A DNA stretch of 64,000 nt, taken from NCBI RefSeq assembly GCF_030410485.1, contig NZ_JAUHHC010000004.1:446128-510127 (forward strand), written 5' to 3'. The position numbers and the translations under genes were made by a program. This stretch comes from Roseateles violae (lineage in GTDB: Bacteria; Pseudomonadota; Gammaproteobacteria; Burkholderiales; Burkholderiaceae_C). Shown piece by piece: positions 19,456-28,007 of this stretch. The notes beneath the pieces are model-generated. The model ran no database searches. It worked only from the letters and a program-made list of their open reading frames with translations, and was not told where the DNA came from. The stretch's first letter is position 1. Each line of letters begins with the position of its first letter.

Positions 19456-20571
19456 TCAGGCTCCCTTGCCGGCGAACTTGCCATACAGCTTGGCGAACAT
19501 CGGCGCGCTGACGGTCGCCATCGCACCGGCGAACAGCACGATCAGGCCCTGGGCGGTGACGACCATCTCGCGGCTGAAGCCGGGAATCTCGAAGGACACC
19601 TCGACGCCGCCCTGGTAGAGCACGCCGAACAGCAGCGAGGCCAGCACGATGCCGACCGGATGGTTGCGGCCCATCAGCGAGACGGCGATGCCGGTGAAGC
19701 CGGCGCCGGCGACGAAATCCAAGGTCAGCTTGCCCTGCACGCCGGCGATCTCGTTGACACCGACCATGCCGGCCAGCGCGCCCGAGATGCCCATCGCGAT
19801 CAGCACCTGCAGGCGCGGCCGGATGCCGGCGTAATGCGCGGCACGCGGCGCGCTGCCGACCGCGCGCAAGGCATAGCCGGCGCGGCTCTTCCACAGAAAC
19901 CACCAGACGAAGACGCAGGCGGCCAGCGCGAGGATCAGGCTCAGGTTCAGCGGCGAGGACGGCAGCTCCAGGCCCATCTTGGCGGCCAGTTCGTGCAGCG
20001 CCGGCATGCGCGCGCTCTCGGCGAACTCGGCGCTCTCGACCGCCATGCTGCCCTTGGGGCGCAGCCAGTTGACCAGCAGATAGACGTTCAGGCTGCTGGC
20101 CAGGAAGTTGAACATGATGGTGGTGATGACGATATGGCTGCCGCGCCAGGCCTGCAGATAGGCCGGCACCGCCGCCCACAGCATGCCGAAGGCGGCCGCG
20201 GCCAGCACCACCAAGGGCAGCATCAGCACGGCCGGCAGATGCGGGCCGAGCGCCAGGCCCAGCAGCGCGACGCCCAGGCCGCCCAGCGTCGCCTGGCCCT
20301 CGCCGCCGATATTGAACAGGCCGCCATGCGCGGCCACCGCGACGGCCAGGCCGGCGAAGATGAAGGTGGTCGTGTAGTACAGCGTGTAGCCGAGGCCGCG
20401 CACGCTGCCCAGGGCGCCCGGCAGCAGCACGCTCAGCGCCTGCCAGGGGCTCTGGCCGATCGCCAGCACGACCAGGCCGGTGACCAGCAGGGCCACGGCC
20501 AGATTCCACAAGGGCAGCAGACCGATATCGATCCAGCGCGGAAGCACGATGGGTTGACTGCTGCTGCTCAT
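19456..20571 (-). CDS. ABC transporter permease, nucleoside-type (first permease)
   Basis: This 371-residue permease begins MSSSSQPIVLPRWIDIGLLP and has about ten hydrophobic segments. AAHGGLFNIGGEGQATLGG near 78-96 and LRAVGSAPRAAHYAGI near 238-253 are the conserved loops of the BMP/nucleoside family. The N-terminal frame stays open upstream, but that is inside the ATPase gene. Its ATG overlaps the ATPase stop by four bases (ATGA) and its stop is three bases before the second permease. Confidence 0.9.
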   Translation of the reverse strand: MSSSSQPIVLPRWIDIGLLPLWNLAVALLVTGLVVLAIGQSPWQALSVLLPGALGSVRGLGYTLYYTTTFIFAGLAVAVAAHGGLFNIGGEGQATLGGLGVALLGLALGPHLPAVLMLPLVVLAAAAFGMLWAAVPAYLQAWRGSHIVITTIMFNFLASSLNVYLLVNWLRPKGSMAVESAEFAESARMPALHELAAKMGLELPSSPLNLSLILALAACVFVWWFLWKSRAGYALRAVGSAPRAAHYAGIRPRLQVLIAMGISGALAGMVGVNEIAGVQGKLTLDFVAGAGFTGIAVSLMGRNHPVGIVLASLLFGVLYQGGVEVSFEIPGFSREMVVTAQGLIVLFAGAMATVSAPMFAKLYGKFAGKGA

Positions 20572-22121
20572 GAATGGGCCTTGTCCGCGGCCATCAGCAG
20601 GCCCAGGGTTTTCTCGTCGCAATCGGCGATGTCCAGCTCGCCGGTGACCCGGCCGCCGTTCATCACGACGACGCGGTCGGCCAGGGCCAGGATCTCGTCG
20701 AGCTCGCTGCTGACCAGCAGCACCGCGCAGCCGGCGTCGCGCAGCGCGCGCAGCTGGCCATGGATGAATTCGATCGCGCCGATGTCGACGCCGCGCGTCG
20801 GCTGGCCGACCAGCAGCACCGTCGGTTGCTGGCCGATCTCGCGCGCCAGGATCAACTTCTGCTGGTTGCCGCCGGAGAACTTGGACGAGCCGAGGTTGAC
20901 GTCGCGCGGCCGCATGTCGAAGCGCTCCTGCATCGCCGCCGTCTGCTCGCGCATCACCGCATGGTTGAGGCTGGCACCGCGGCCGTAGACCGGCAGATGC
21001 TGGTAACCGAGCACCGCCGTCTCCCAGGCCGGGAAGTCCAGCACCATGCCGCAGCTGTGGCGGTCTTCCGGCACATGGGCCAGCTTCAGCTCGCGTGCGC
21101 GGCCGGGCTCCAGCCAGGCCTCGGCGGCGAAGCGGGCCTCGCCCAGCTGCAGCGTGCCGCTGTCGGGAGCCCGCATGCCGGACAGCACCTCGAGCAGCTC
21201 GCTCTGCCCATTGCCGGAAACGCCGGCGACGCCGACGATCTCGCCGGCGTGCAAAGTGAGATGGACGCCGTCGAGCTGGGGCACGCCGTTGGCGCCGCGC
21301 AGGCTCAGGCCTTCGGCGGCCAGCCGGGTCTGCCGGCCGCTGCTGCGCACGCCGGCCTGGCGGCCCAGATTGACCTTGCGGCCGACCATGGCCTGGGCCA
21401 GGTCCTCGGGGCTGGTGTGCGCTTTTGGCGTCGTCTGCACGACCTGGCCGGCGCGCATCACCGTCACCGCGTCGCACAGGGCCATCACTTCCTTCAGCTT
21501 GTGCGTGATCAGGATGATGGTCGTGCCCAGCGCCTTCAGCCGGCGCAGGGTCTCGAACAGCTGCTGCGTCTCCTGCGGCGTCAGCACCGCGGTCGGCTCG
21601 TCGAGGATCAGGATCTTGGCGCCGCGGTACAGCGCCTTCAGGATCTCCAGCCGCTGCAGCTCGCCGACCGGGCAGTCGCCGACCAGCGCGTCCAGATTCA
21701 CCTGCAGGCCGGTGTCGCGCATCAGCGCTTCCAGCCTGGCGCGCACCTGGCGCTGGCCCGGCTTCAGGAAAAAGCCCGGCTCGGCGCCCAGCATCACGTT
21801 GTCCAGGCAGCTGAGCGTGTCCACCAGCATGAAGTGCTGGTGCACCATGCCGATGCCCAGGGCAATCGCCTGATGGGAGTTGTGGATCGCGACCTGGCTG
21901 CCATGGACCTCGATATGGCCGGCGTCCGCCTGGTAGTAGCCATAGAGAATGGCCATCAGCGTGCTCTTGCCGGCGCCGTTCTCGCCGACCAGGCCATGGA
22001 CGCTGCCGGCGGCGATGTCGAAGGAGACCTCGCGATTGGCCTGCACCGCGCCGAAGCGCTTGGAGATCTCGCAGAGGCGGACGGCCGGTGGCTGTGCACC
22101 GGCCTGGACAGCTGCTGTCAT
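20568..22121 (-). CDS. ABC transporter ATP-binding protein with two nucleotide-binding domains, nucleoside-type
   Basis: This 517-residue protein fuses two ATPase domains. The first has Walker A GENGAGKST near 48-56, the degenerate signature VGELQRLEI near 155, and Walker B ILILDEPTAV near 176. The second has the relaxed GVSGNGQSE near 293, signature FSGGNQQK near 405, and the modified Walker B VLLVGQPTRG. This twin-domain layout is shared by sugar and nucleoside importers. The context (BMP binding protein upstream, two permeases and nucleoside enzymes downstream) favours nucleosides. The start is 14 bases after the binding-protein stop. Confidence 0.92.
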   Translation of the reverse strand: MTAAVQAGAQPPAVRLCEISKRFGAVQANREVSFDIAAGSVHGLVGENGAGKSTLMAILYGYYQADAGHIEVHGSQVAIHNSHQAIALGIGMVHQHFMLVDTLSCLDNVMLGAEPGFFLKPGQRQVRARLEALMRDTGLQVNLDALVGDCPVGELQRLEILKALYRGAKILILDEPTAVLTPQETQQLFETLRRLKALGTTIILITHKLKEVMALCDAVTVMRAGQVVQTTPKAHTSPEDLAQAMVGRKVNLGRQAGVRSSGRQTRLAAEGLSLRGANGVPQLDGVHLTLHAGEIVGVAGVSGNGQSELLEVLSGMRAPDSGTLQLGEARFAAEAWLEPGRARELKLAHVPEDRHSCGMVLDFPAWETAVLGYQHLPVYGRGASLNHAVMREQTAAMQERFDMRPRDVNLGSSKFSGGNQQKLILAREIGQQPTVLLVGQPTRGVDIGAIEFIHGQLRALRDAGCAVLLVSSELDEILALADRVVVMNGGRVTGELDIADCDEKTLGLLMAADKAHS

Positions 22122-22135
22122 GTTGCCGGGGGCGC

Positions 22136-23122
22136 TCAGTACTTGCAGGCGTTGTCGGCCATGTAGTCGGCGACCTTGATCTTGCCGGCGATGATGTCGG
22201 CCTTGATCGCGTCGACCTTGCCCTTCAGCGCCGGCGTGATCAGCTTGGCGTTGTGCTCGTCCAGCGCGTAGTCGACGCCGCCCTCCTTCAGGCCCAGCAC
22301 GCTGATGCCGGGCTTCCAGCCCTTCATCACGTTGTAGACGGCCACGTCCACGCGCTTGACCATCGAGGTCAGCATGGTGCCGGGCTGCACATGGTTCTGG
22401 TTGCTGTCGACGCCGATGGCCAGCTTGCCGGCGTCCTTGGCGGCCTGGTAGACGCCGATGCCGGTGCCGCCGGCGGCGGCGAAGACCACGTCGGCGCCCT
22501 TGGCGAACTGCGCCTTGGTCAGCTCGGCGCCGCGGGTCGGGTCGTTCCAGGCGGTCGAGGTCGTGCCGGTCATGTTCGAGAACACCTCGGCCTTGGGATT
22601 GGTCGCCTTGGCGCCCTGCTCGTAGCCGCACTGGAACTTGCGGATCAGCGGGATGTCCATGCCGCCGACGAAGCCAACCTTGCCGGTCTTGCTGGACAGG
22701 ATGGCCATCGCGCCGACCAGATAGCTGCCCTCATGCTCCTTGAACAGCACCGACTGCACATTCGGCTTGTTGACCGAGGCGTCGATGATGGCGAACTGGG
22801 TCTTGGGGAAGTCCTTGGCCACCTGCTCCAGCGCCGAAGCCTGGGCGAAGCCGATCGAGATGATCGGATTGGCGCCGCGCTCGGCCATGCGGCGGATCGC
22901 CTGCACGCGCTGCGTGTCGTTGCTGATCTCGAATTCGAGATAGGGCTTGCCGGTCTCCTTCTTCCACTGCTCCGCGCCCGCATAGGCGGCTTGGTTGAAG
23001 GATTTGTCGAACTTGCCGCCCATATCGAAGATGACGGCCGGCGACTGCGCCCGCGCTGCGCCGGCGGACAGGGCCAGGGTCGCGGCGACGATGCCGAGGA
23101 TGCGGAAACGGGCAAGCTTCAT
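22136..23122 (-). CDS. BMP-family periplasmic binding protein, nucleoside-type
   Basis: This 328-residue protein has signal peptide MKLARFRILGIVAATLALSAGAARA, then the BMP fold: VIFDMGGKFDKSFNQAAY near 30-47, GFVGGMDIPLIRKF near 148-161, and VVFAAAGGTGIGVYQAAKD near 211-229. BMP proteins of this kind bind purine or other nucleosides (PnrA, BmpA, Med). A standard Sec site rather than a clear lipobox suggests a soluble periplasmic form. It is the first gene of the long salvage block. Confidence 0.92.
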   Translation of the reverse strand: MKLARFRILGIVAATLALSAGAARAQSPAVIFDMGGKFDKSFNQAAYAGAEQWKKETGKPYLEFEISNDTQRVQAIRRMAERGANPIISIGFAQASALEQVAKDFPKTQFAIIDASVNKPNVQSVLFKEHEGSYLVGAMAILSSKTGKVGFVGGMDIPLIRKFQCGYEQGAKATNPKAEVFSNMTGTTSTAWNDPTRGAELTKAQFAKGADVVFAAAGGTGIGVYQAAKDAGKLAIGVDSNQNHVQPGTMLTSMVKRVDVAVYNVMKGWKPGISVLGLKEGGVDYALDEHNAKLITPALKGKVDAIKADIIAGKIKVADYMADNACKY

Positions 23123-23237
23123 GGTTTGAGCAGGCTGGCTGGAGGGTTTGGCTGCGCGCCCGGGGGCGCGGGACCCGCGGCAATCGCGGCGACCGCGCAT
23201 TGTAGGAAATCTCAGTGTATCGACTCCCGCAGGAAAA

Positions 23238-23253
23238 CGCTAAACGTTTGCGC
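23238..23253. promoter_or_regulatory. LacI-family-like operator upstream of the nucleoside uptake operon
   Basis: The core AAACGTTT with flanks CGCT and GCGC resembles the CG-centred operators of LacI-family regulators such as PurR and CytR. It is about 115 bases before the binding-protein start. No LacI gene is in the window, so the regulator is unknown. Confidence 0.4.
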
Positions 23254-23374
23254 GCTCCAAATTATGCATTTGCGCAAAGGCGAAAAGCGGCTCGACTCCC
23301 CCTGGATGGAGGACTTGCCTTTGATCAAAAAACGGCGGTCCGGCGCCGCAGCGGCGAGTCCGAACAGGACATAC

Positions 23375-23397
23375 AATGCGAATAATTCTCGATTGCA
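23375..23397 (+). promoter_or_regulatory. Fur-box-like site overlapping the feoAB promoter
   Basis: The A/T-rich stretch around GCGAATAATTCTCG matches the pattern of betaproteobacterial Fur boxes (ATAAT/ATTCTC core) and overlaps the TACAAT -10 candidate at 23372-23377. Repression of ferrous iron uptake by Fur under iron-replete conditions is the expected outcome. Confidence 0.6.
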
Positions 23398-23427
23398 AAC
23401 GACCGCCTCGCGGCACGACAGCCACCC

Positions 23428-23694
23428 ATGCCCATTGAAGTCCCCGCCAGCCTCGCCCTGGCCGACATTGGCGACGCCCTCTGCGTGCAAAGCGTCAGCG
23501 CGCCCAGCCATGCCCCGGAATGGGCCGGCTGGCTCGAAGAGATCGGCTTCCTGCCCGGCGAGCCGGTGCGCGTGATGGCACGCGGCGTGCCGGGCGCCGA
23601 TCCGCTGGTCGTGCGCGTCGGCGAATCGACCTTTGCGCTGCGCCGCGCCGAGGCGGAATGCGTGAAGGTCGGCCGCGCCGAGGCGGCGCAATGA
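23428..23694 (+). CDS. feoA: Ferrous iron transport protein A
   Basis: This 88-residue SH3-like protein is an accessory of FeoB. SLALADIGDALCVQSV near 7-22 and LEEIGFLPGEPVRVMARGV near 36-54 match the FeoA pattern, followed by DPLVVRVGESTFALRRAEAE near 58-77. Its stop overlaps the feoB start as ATGA, so the two are translationally coupled. Confidence 0.93.
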   Translation: MPIEVPASLALADIGDALCVQSVSAPSHAPEWAGWLEEIGFLPGEPVRVMARGVPGADPLVVRVGESTFALRRAEAECVKVGRAEAAQ

Positions 23695-25577
23695 GCGCCG
23701 CCGAAGCCGTCGTCCACGTTCACCCGGCCGGCCGTCTGCTGGCCCTGGTCGGCAATCCGAACTGCGGCAAGACCGCCCTCTTCAACCGCCTGACCGGCAG
23801 CAACCAGAAGGTCGCCAACTACGCCGGCGTCACCGTCGAGCGCAAGGAAGGCCGCCTGAAGAGCGCCGCCGGCAAGACGCTGCGCCTCTTGGACCTGCCC
23901 GGCACCTACAGCCTGCATCCGCGCTCGCCCGACGAACGCGTCACCTGCGATGTGCTGGCCGGCCGCGCGCGCGGCGAGAAGCGGCCCGATCTAGTCGTCT
24001 GCGTGCTCGACGCCACCAATCTGCGCCGCAATCTGCGTCTGGTGCTGGCCGTCAAGCGCCTGGGCCTGCCGGTAGTCATCGCGTTGAACATGGCCGATCT
24101 GGCCGCGCGGCGTGGCCTGGCCATCGACGTCGAGGCGCTGGGCCAGCGACTGGGCGTGCCGGTCGTGCGCACGGTGGCGACGCAGGGCGAAGGCATAGAC
24201 GAGTTGAAGGCCTTGCTGGACCGGCCCGATGTCTGGTCGCCCAGCGGTGGCGTCGCCGTCGCCAGCCCGGCCAGCCAGGAGGCCGATCACGCGGCCGTGC
24301 GCCAGATCCTGCAATCGCTGAATCTGGACCGCCACCTGCCCCATCTGCCCAGCGACCGGGTCGACCGCGTGCTGCTGCATCCGCTCGTTGGCCCGCTGAT
24401 CCTGATGGTCGTGCTCTTCCTCCTCTTCCAGGCGGTGTTCTCCTGGGCCGAGGCGCCGATGGATGCGATCAAGGCCGGCATGGCCGCGCTCGGCGAAGCC
24501 GTCGGCGGCGCCCTGCCCGACGGCTATCTGCGCAGCCTGATCGTCGACGGCGTGATCGCCGGCGCCGGCAGCGTGCTGGTCTTCCTGCCACAGATCTTGA
24601 TCCTGTTCTTCTTCATCCTGGTGCTCGAGGAATCGGGCTATCTGCCGCGCGCCGCCTTTTTGCTGGACCGGCTGATGGGCAGCGTCGGCCTCTCGGGCCG
24701 CAGCTTCATCCCGCTGCTGTCCAGCTTCGCCTGCGCGATCCCCGGCATCATGGCCACGCGCTCGATCGCCAATCCGCGCGACCGCCTGGTGACCATCATG
24801 ATCGCGCCGCTGATGACCTGCTCGGCACGGCTGCCGGTCTATGCGCTGCTGATCGGCGCCTTCATCCCGAACCGCGAGGTCGGGGGCGGGCTGGAACTGC
24901 AGGGCCTGGTGCTGTTCGGCCTCTACCTGGCCGGCATCGTCGGCGCGCTGGCGGTGGCCTGGGTGCTCAAGCGCTTCACCAGCGCCGGCTCGCAGGTGCG
25001 GCCGCTGATGATGGAGCTGCCCAACTACCACTGGCCGCATCCGCGCAATATCGCCATCGGCCTGTGGCAGCGCACCGAGATCTTCGTCAAGCGCGTCGGC
25101 GGCATCATCATGATCCTGACGATCGCGCTGTGGGCGCTGTCCAGCTTCCCGGCGCCGCCGGCCGGCGCGCCGGGCCCGGCGATCGAGTACTCGATCGCCG
25201 GCTGGCTGGGCCGCGGGCTGGCGACCGTGCTGGAGCCGATCGGCTTCAACTGGCAGATCAGCCTGGCCCTGGTGCCCGGCATGGCCGCGCGCGAGGTTGC
25301 CGTCAGCGCGTTGGGCACCGTCTATGCGCTGTCGTCCACCGCCGAGGACGCGGCCCAGGCGCTGAGCCCGCTGATCGCCGAGAGCTGGAGCCTGCCGACC
25401 GCGCTGTCGCTGCTGGCCTGGTATGTGTTCGCGCCGCAATGCATCTCGACGCTGGCGGCCGTCAAGCGCGAGACCGGCGGCTACAAGCTGCCGGCCATCA
25501 TGCTCGGCTATCTGTTCGCGCTGGCCTACGCGGCCTCCTTCATCACCTACCGCGTCAGCAGCTGGCTGCTAGGCTGA
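23691..25577 (+). CDS. feoB: Ferrous iron transporter FeoB
   Basis: This 628-residue inner-membrane protein imports Fe2+. The N-terminal G-domain shows G1 GNPNCGKT near 19-26, the G2 region NYAGVTVE near 43, G3 DLPGTYSL near 67-74 and G4 NMAD near 133. Two Gate regions follow, including the metal-associated Cys in LLSSFACAIPG near 344-354 and SALGTVYALSS near 535-545. The length equals short betaproteobacterial FeoB; no FeoC gene follows. The 3' end overlaps the convergent MATE gene by nine bases. Confidence 0.95.
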   Translation: MSAAEAVVHVHPAGRLLALVGNPNCGKTALFNRLTGSNQKVANYAGVTVERKEGRLKSAAGKTLRLLDLPGTYSLHPRSPDERVTCDVLAGRARGEKRPDLVVCVLDATNLRRNLRLVLAVKRLGLPVVIALNMADLAARRGLAIDVEALGQRLGVPVVRTVATQGEGIDELKALLDRPDVWSPSGGVAVASPASQEADHAAVRQILQSLNLDRHLPHLPSDRVDRVLLHPLVGPLILMVVLFLLFQAVFSWAEAPMDAIKAGMAALGEAVGGALPDGYLRSLIVDGVIAGAGSVLVFLPQILILFFFILVLEESGYLPRAAFLLDRLMGSVGLSGRSFIPLLSSFACAIPGIMATRSIANPRDRLVTIMIAPLMTCSARLPVYALLIGAFIPNREVGGGLELQGLVLFGLYLAGIVGALAVAWVLKRFTSAGSQVRPLMMELPNYHWPHPRNIAIGLWQRTEIFVKRVGGIIMILTIALWALSSFPAPPAGAPGPAIEYSIAGWLGRGLATVLEPIGFNWQISLALVPGMAAREVAVSALGTVYALSSTAEDAAQALSPLIAESWSLPTALSLLAWYVFAPQCISTLAAVKRETGGYKLPAIMLGYLFALAYAASFITYRVSSWLLG

Positions 25578-26921
25578 GCCGGCCAGGCGCCTGACGCGCC
25601 GGTGGGTGGCGCGCGCATGCGGCACCCAGCCCAGCGTCACCCAGCGACGCCACATGATCAGGCCGCGTATCCACTCGTCGGCCGCATAGGCGATCCAGAC
25701 GCCGACCAGGCCCAGGCCCAGGTGCACGCCCAGGAGCCAGCTGCCGCCGGCCAGCACGATGAGCATCGAGGCGGCCCCCGCGGCCACCGGGAAGCGCGCA
25801 TCGCCGGCCGCGCGCAAGGCATTGATGACGACCAGATTGAAGGTGCGGCCCGGCTCCAGCAGCACGGTCCACCACATCAGCGTCGTGCCCAGCGCGATGA
25901 TGTGCGCGTCCTGCGTGAAGGCGCGCAAGAGCCAGGGCGCGGCCAGCGCCGCCGCCGTCGCGACGACCACGCTCACCGCCAGGCCCAGCGCCAGCGTGCG
26001 CCGCACCAGCCGGTAGGCATCGTGCAGATGACCGGCGCCTATCATGTGGCCAACGATGATCTCGGCCGCAAAGCCGGTCGCCAGGCCGAACAGCAGCACG
26101 CCATACATCAGCTGCGAGGCATAGGCCTGCGTCGCCAGCGCCTGCGCGCCCAGGGTGCCGACCACCGCCACCGAGACCATGAAGGCGAGCCGGTAGGCAA
26201 TGTTCTCGGCCGCGCCGGGCAGGCCGATATGCAGGATGGCCGCCAGCTCGGCACGCGGCAGCCGCCACCAGTCCGGCGCATGCGGCCGCAGATTCAGCCG
26301 CGCCCGCCACAGCCATAGATGCAGGCCCAGGCCCAGCGCACGCGCGGCAATCAGCGCCAGCGCATAGCCGGGCAGGCCCAGGCGCGGCATCAGCGGCAGG
26401 GCCAGCGCCAGCGTCGCCAGCTGCATCGCGACGATCACCATCAAGGTGTCGCGCGTGCGCAGATGGGCGCGCATCACGCTGCCCATCGAGGCATTCCAGG
26501 CATCGAGCAGCAGCGCTGGCGCCAGCCATTGCAGCAGCGGCGCGGCCAGCGGCAGCAGGCCCTCGGGCGCGTTCAGCAGACGTAGCAACGGCGTTGTCGC
26601 CAGCAGGGCCAGGCTGGCCGAGAACAGGCCCAGCCAGCTGCTGGCGCCGACGGCGGCGCGCGCCAGCGCATCGGCCTGGTCACGCCGGCCGCCGCCCAGG
26701 CTTTGCGTGACGACGACGCTGACGCCGGCGCCAACGATGCGGAACAGGATGAACAGCGTGCCGCCGACATGGTTGGCCAGCGCGAAGGCGGCGCCGCTGT
26801 CGTCGGACAGCCGCGCGGCCAACGCCGTGCCGACGACGCCGACGCCGATGCCCAGCAGCAGTTCCAGAAACAGGGGCCAGGCAAGCGAGAACAGGGGGGG
26901 ACGGGAGGCGGTGGCGGACAT
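25569..26921 (-). CDS. MATE-family multidrug/sodium antiporter
   Basis: This 450-residue membrane protein has about 12 helices in the two-bundle MatE arrangement. It has LFLELLLGIGVGVVGTALAARLSD near the N-terminus and a related SVAVVGTLGAQALATQAYAS near 250 in the second half. It is expected to expel cationic compounds in exchange for Na+ or H+; the substrate is unknown. ATG 26921 is preferred over a GTG nine bases upstream. It is convergent with feoB. Confidence 0.88.
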   Translation of the reverse strand: MSATASRPPLFSLAWPLFLELLLGIGVGVVGTALAARLSDDSGAAFALANHVGGTLFILFRIVGAGVSVVVTQSLGGGRRDQADALARAAVGASSWLGLFSASLALLATTPLLRLLNAPEGLLPLAAPLLQWLAPALLLDAWNASMGSVMRAHLRTRDTLMVIVAMQLATLALALPLMPRLGLPGYALALIAARALGLGLHLWLWRARLNLRPHAPDWWRLPRAELAAILHIGLPGAAENIAYRLAFMVSVAVVGTLGAQALATQAYASQLMYGVLLFGLATGFAAEIIVGHMIGAGHLHDAYRLVRRTLALGLAVSVVVATAAALAAPWLLRAFTQDAHIIALGTTLMWWTVLLEPGRTFNLVVINALRAAGDARFPVAAGAASMLIVLAGGSWLLGVHLGLGLVGVWIAYAADEWIRGLIMWRRWVTLGWVPHARATHRRVRRLAGSA

Positions 26922-26999
26922 CGGGAACACAGGCGGTTGCGGGCGCCACTGTAGCCGGCGCGGCCGTAACCGTGCCGTTACCGCGCCCTGATCGGCCCC

Positions 27000-27467
27000 T
27001 CAGCGGGCCCGGACCTGCAGCTCGTCGATGACCTGCTCGACCTCGTCGACGCCGCCGAGCAGTTCGACCAGCGCCCTCGCCTGCTCGCGGCTGCGCACGC
27101 AGCCCTGCAAGACGATCCAGCGCCGCTGGCCCGTTGCCCAGACGCTGCTGTCGGCGAAGCGCCCGTCGGCCGCCACCGCGCGAACGACGCGCGCCATGAT
27201 CTCCTTGTCGTAGAGATAGGAGTTCGGCAAGCGGCAGCGGCCCGCCTGGTAGCAGCTGGTGCCGCGCTCGGCGCGGCCATGCGCCTGCGCGCGCATCTGC
27301 GCCTCGGTGATCAGCGGCCCCGCGGGCAGCGGGCAGGCGGCAATGCCGGCGCTCAGTCGCTCGAAGGGATCATTGAAATAGTTGGCGCGGGGCTGCGCCG
27401 CCGCCAGCGCCGGCAGCAGGAGCGCAAGCCATAGCGCGAGCCAGATCGAGAGGCGGCAGGGCGTCAT
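27000..27467 (-). CDS. BON-domain periplasmic protein
   Basis: This 155-residue protein has a signal peptide (MTPCRLSIWLALWLALLLPALAAA), a Cys-containing spacer (ERGTSCYQAGRCRLP near 67-81) and a C-terminal BON domain near 83-155, with the conserved pattern GRFADSSVWATGQRRWIVLQG and VELLGGVDEVEQVIDEL. BON domains bind membranes or phospholipids and are often linked to envelope stress. The ATG at 27467 sits directly before the signal peptide; an in-frame start 36 bases upstream adds nothing recognisable. Confidence 0.8.
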   Translation of the reverse strand: MTPCRLSIWLALWLALLLPALAAAQPRANYFNDPFERLSAGIAACPLPAGPLITEAQMRAQAHGRAERGTSCYQAGRCRLPNSYLYDKEIMARVVRAVAADGRFADSSVWATGQRRWIVLQGCVRSREQARALVELLGGVDEVEQVIDELQVRAR

Positions 27468-27533
27468 CGCGGGCAGCCTAGCTAGGGCACACCCGCTGCG
27501 CAAGCGGGCGCCGATGCGCTAGCGTGAGCCCCC

Positions 27534-28007
27534 ATGAGCTGCCCCTCCTCCGTCTTCGAGCCCGAGTTCACCGAGCGCCTGTGCGCGATCTTCGAGGAGC
27601 ACATCGCCTTCAACAAGGTGCTGGGCCTGCAGATCGACGCGCTGGAGGCCGAGCTCGTGCGCGCGCACATCACCATGAAGCCCGAGCTGATCGGCCATTT
27701 CACCCACCAGCGCCTGCATGGCGGGGTGATCAGCGCGACCCTGGACGCGATGGGCGGCCTGGCGGTGATGGCGGCGATCGGCGCGCGCCATCTCGACGAA
27801 GCGCCGGCCGCGCGGCTGCAGCGCTTCGGCAAGCTCGGCACCATCGATCTGCGCATCGACTACCTGCGCCCGGCCACCGGCGCGCGCTTCGGCGCCACGG
27901 CCCAGGTCTTGCGCCTGGGCAGCCGGGTCGCGTCCACGCGGATGGAGTTCTTCGATTCGGAAGGCCGCCTACTCAGCAGCGGCGCCGGCGCCTACATCGT
28001 GTCCTGA
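27534..28007 (+). CDS. Hotdog-fold acyl-CoA thioesterase, YigI-like
   Basis: This 157-residue protein shows the hotdog pattern of the PaaI/YigI group: HQRLHGGVISATLDAMGGL near 62-80, with HGG at the active-site helix, then DLRIDYLRPATG near 105-116 and STRMEFFDSEGRLLSSG near 135-151. It should hydrolyse acyl-CoA thioesters of undetermined chain length. The 3' end overlaps the convergent MFS gene by 16 bases. Confidence 0.83.
   Translation: MSCPSSVFEPEFTERLCAIFEEHIAFNKVLGLQIDALEAELVRAHITMKPELIGHFTHQRLHGGVISATLDAMGGLAVMAAIGARHLDEAPAARLQRFGKLGTIDLRIDYLRPATGARFGATAQVLRLGSRVASTRMEFFDSEGRLLSSGAGAYIVS

Larger units (their letters stand above)
23123..23427. other. Divergent control region between the nucleoside block and feoAB
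   Basis: These 305 bases hold no gene I can support. Going right they contain a TACAAT box on the minus strand (23199-23204) for the binding-protein gene, the palindromes AAACGTTT (23242-23249), TTTGCGCAAA (23269-23278) and TTTGATCAAA (about 23319-23328), a plus-strand TACAAT (23372-23377), and a Fur-like site before feoA. Confidence 0.6.

Noticed and set aside
18994-20988. Long plus-strand frame opposite the ABC permease genes
   Set aside because: Composition is Gln/Ala/His/Arg-rich without any motif, while the opposite strand encodes recognisable permeases.
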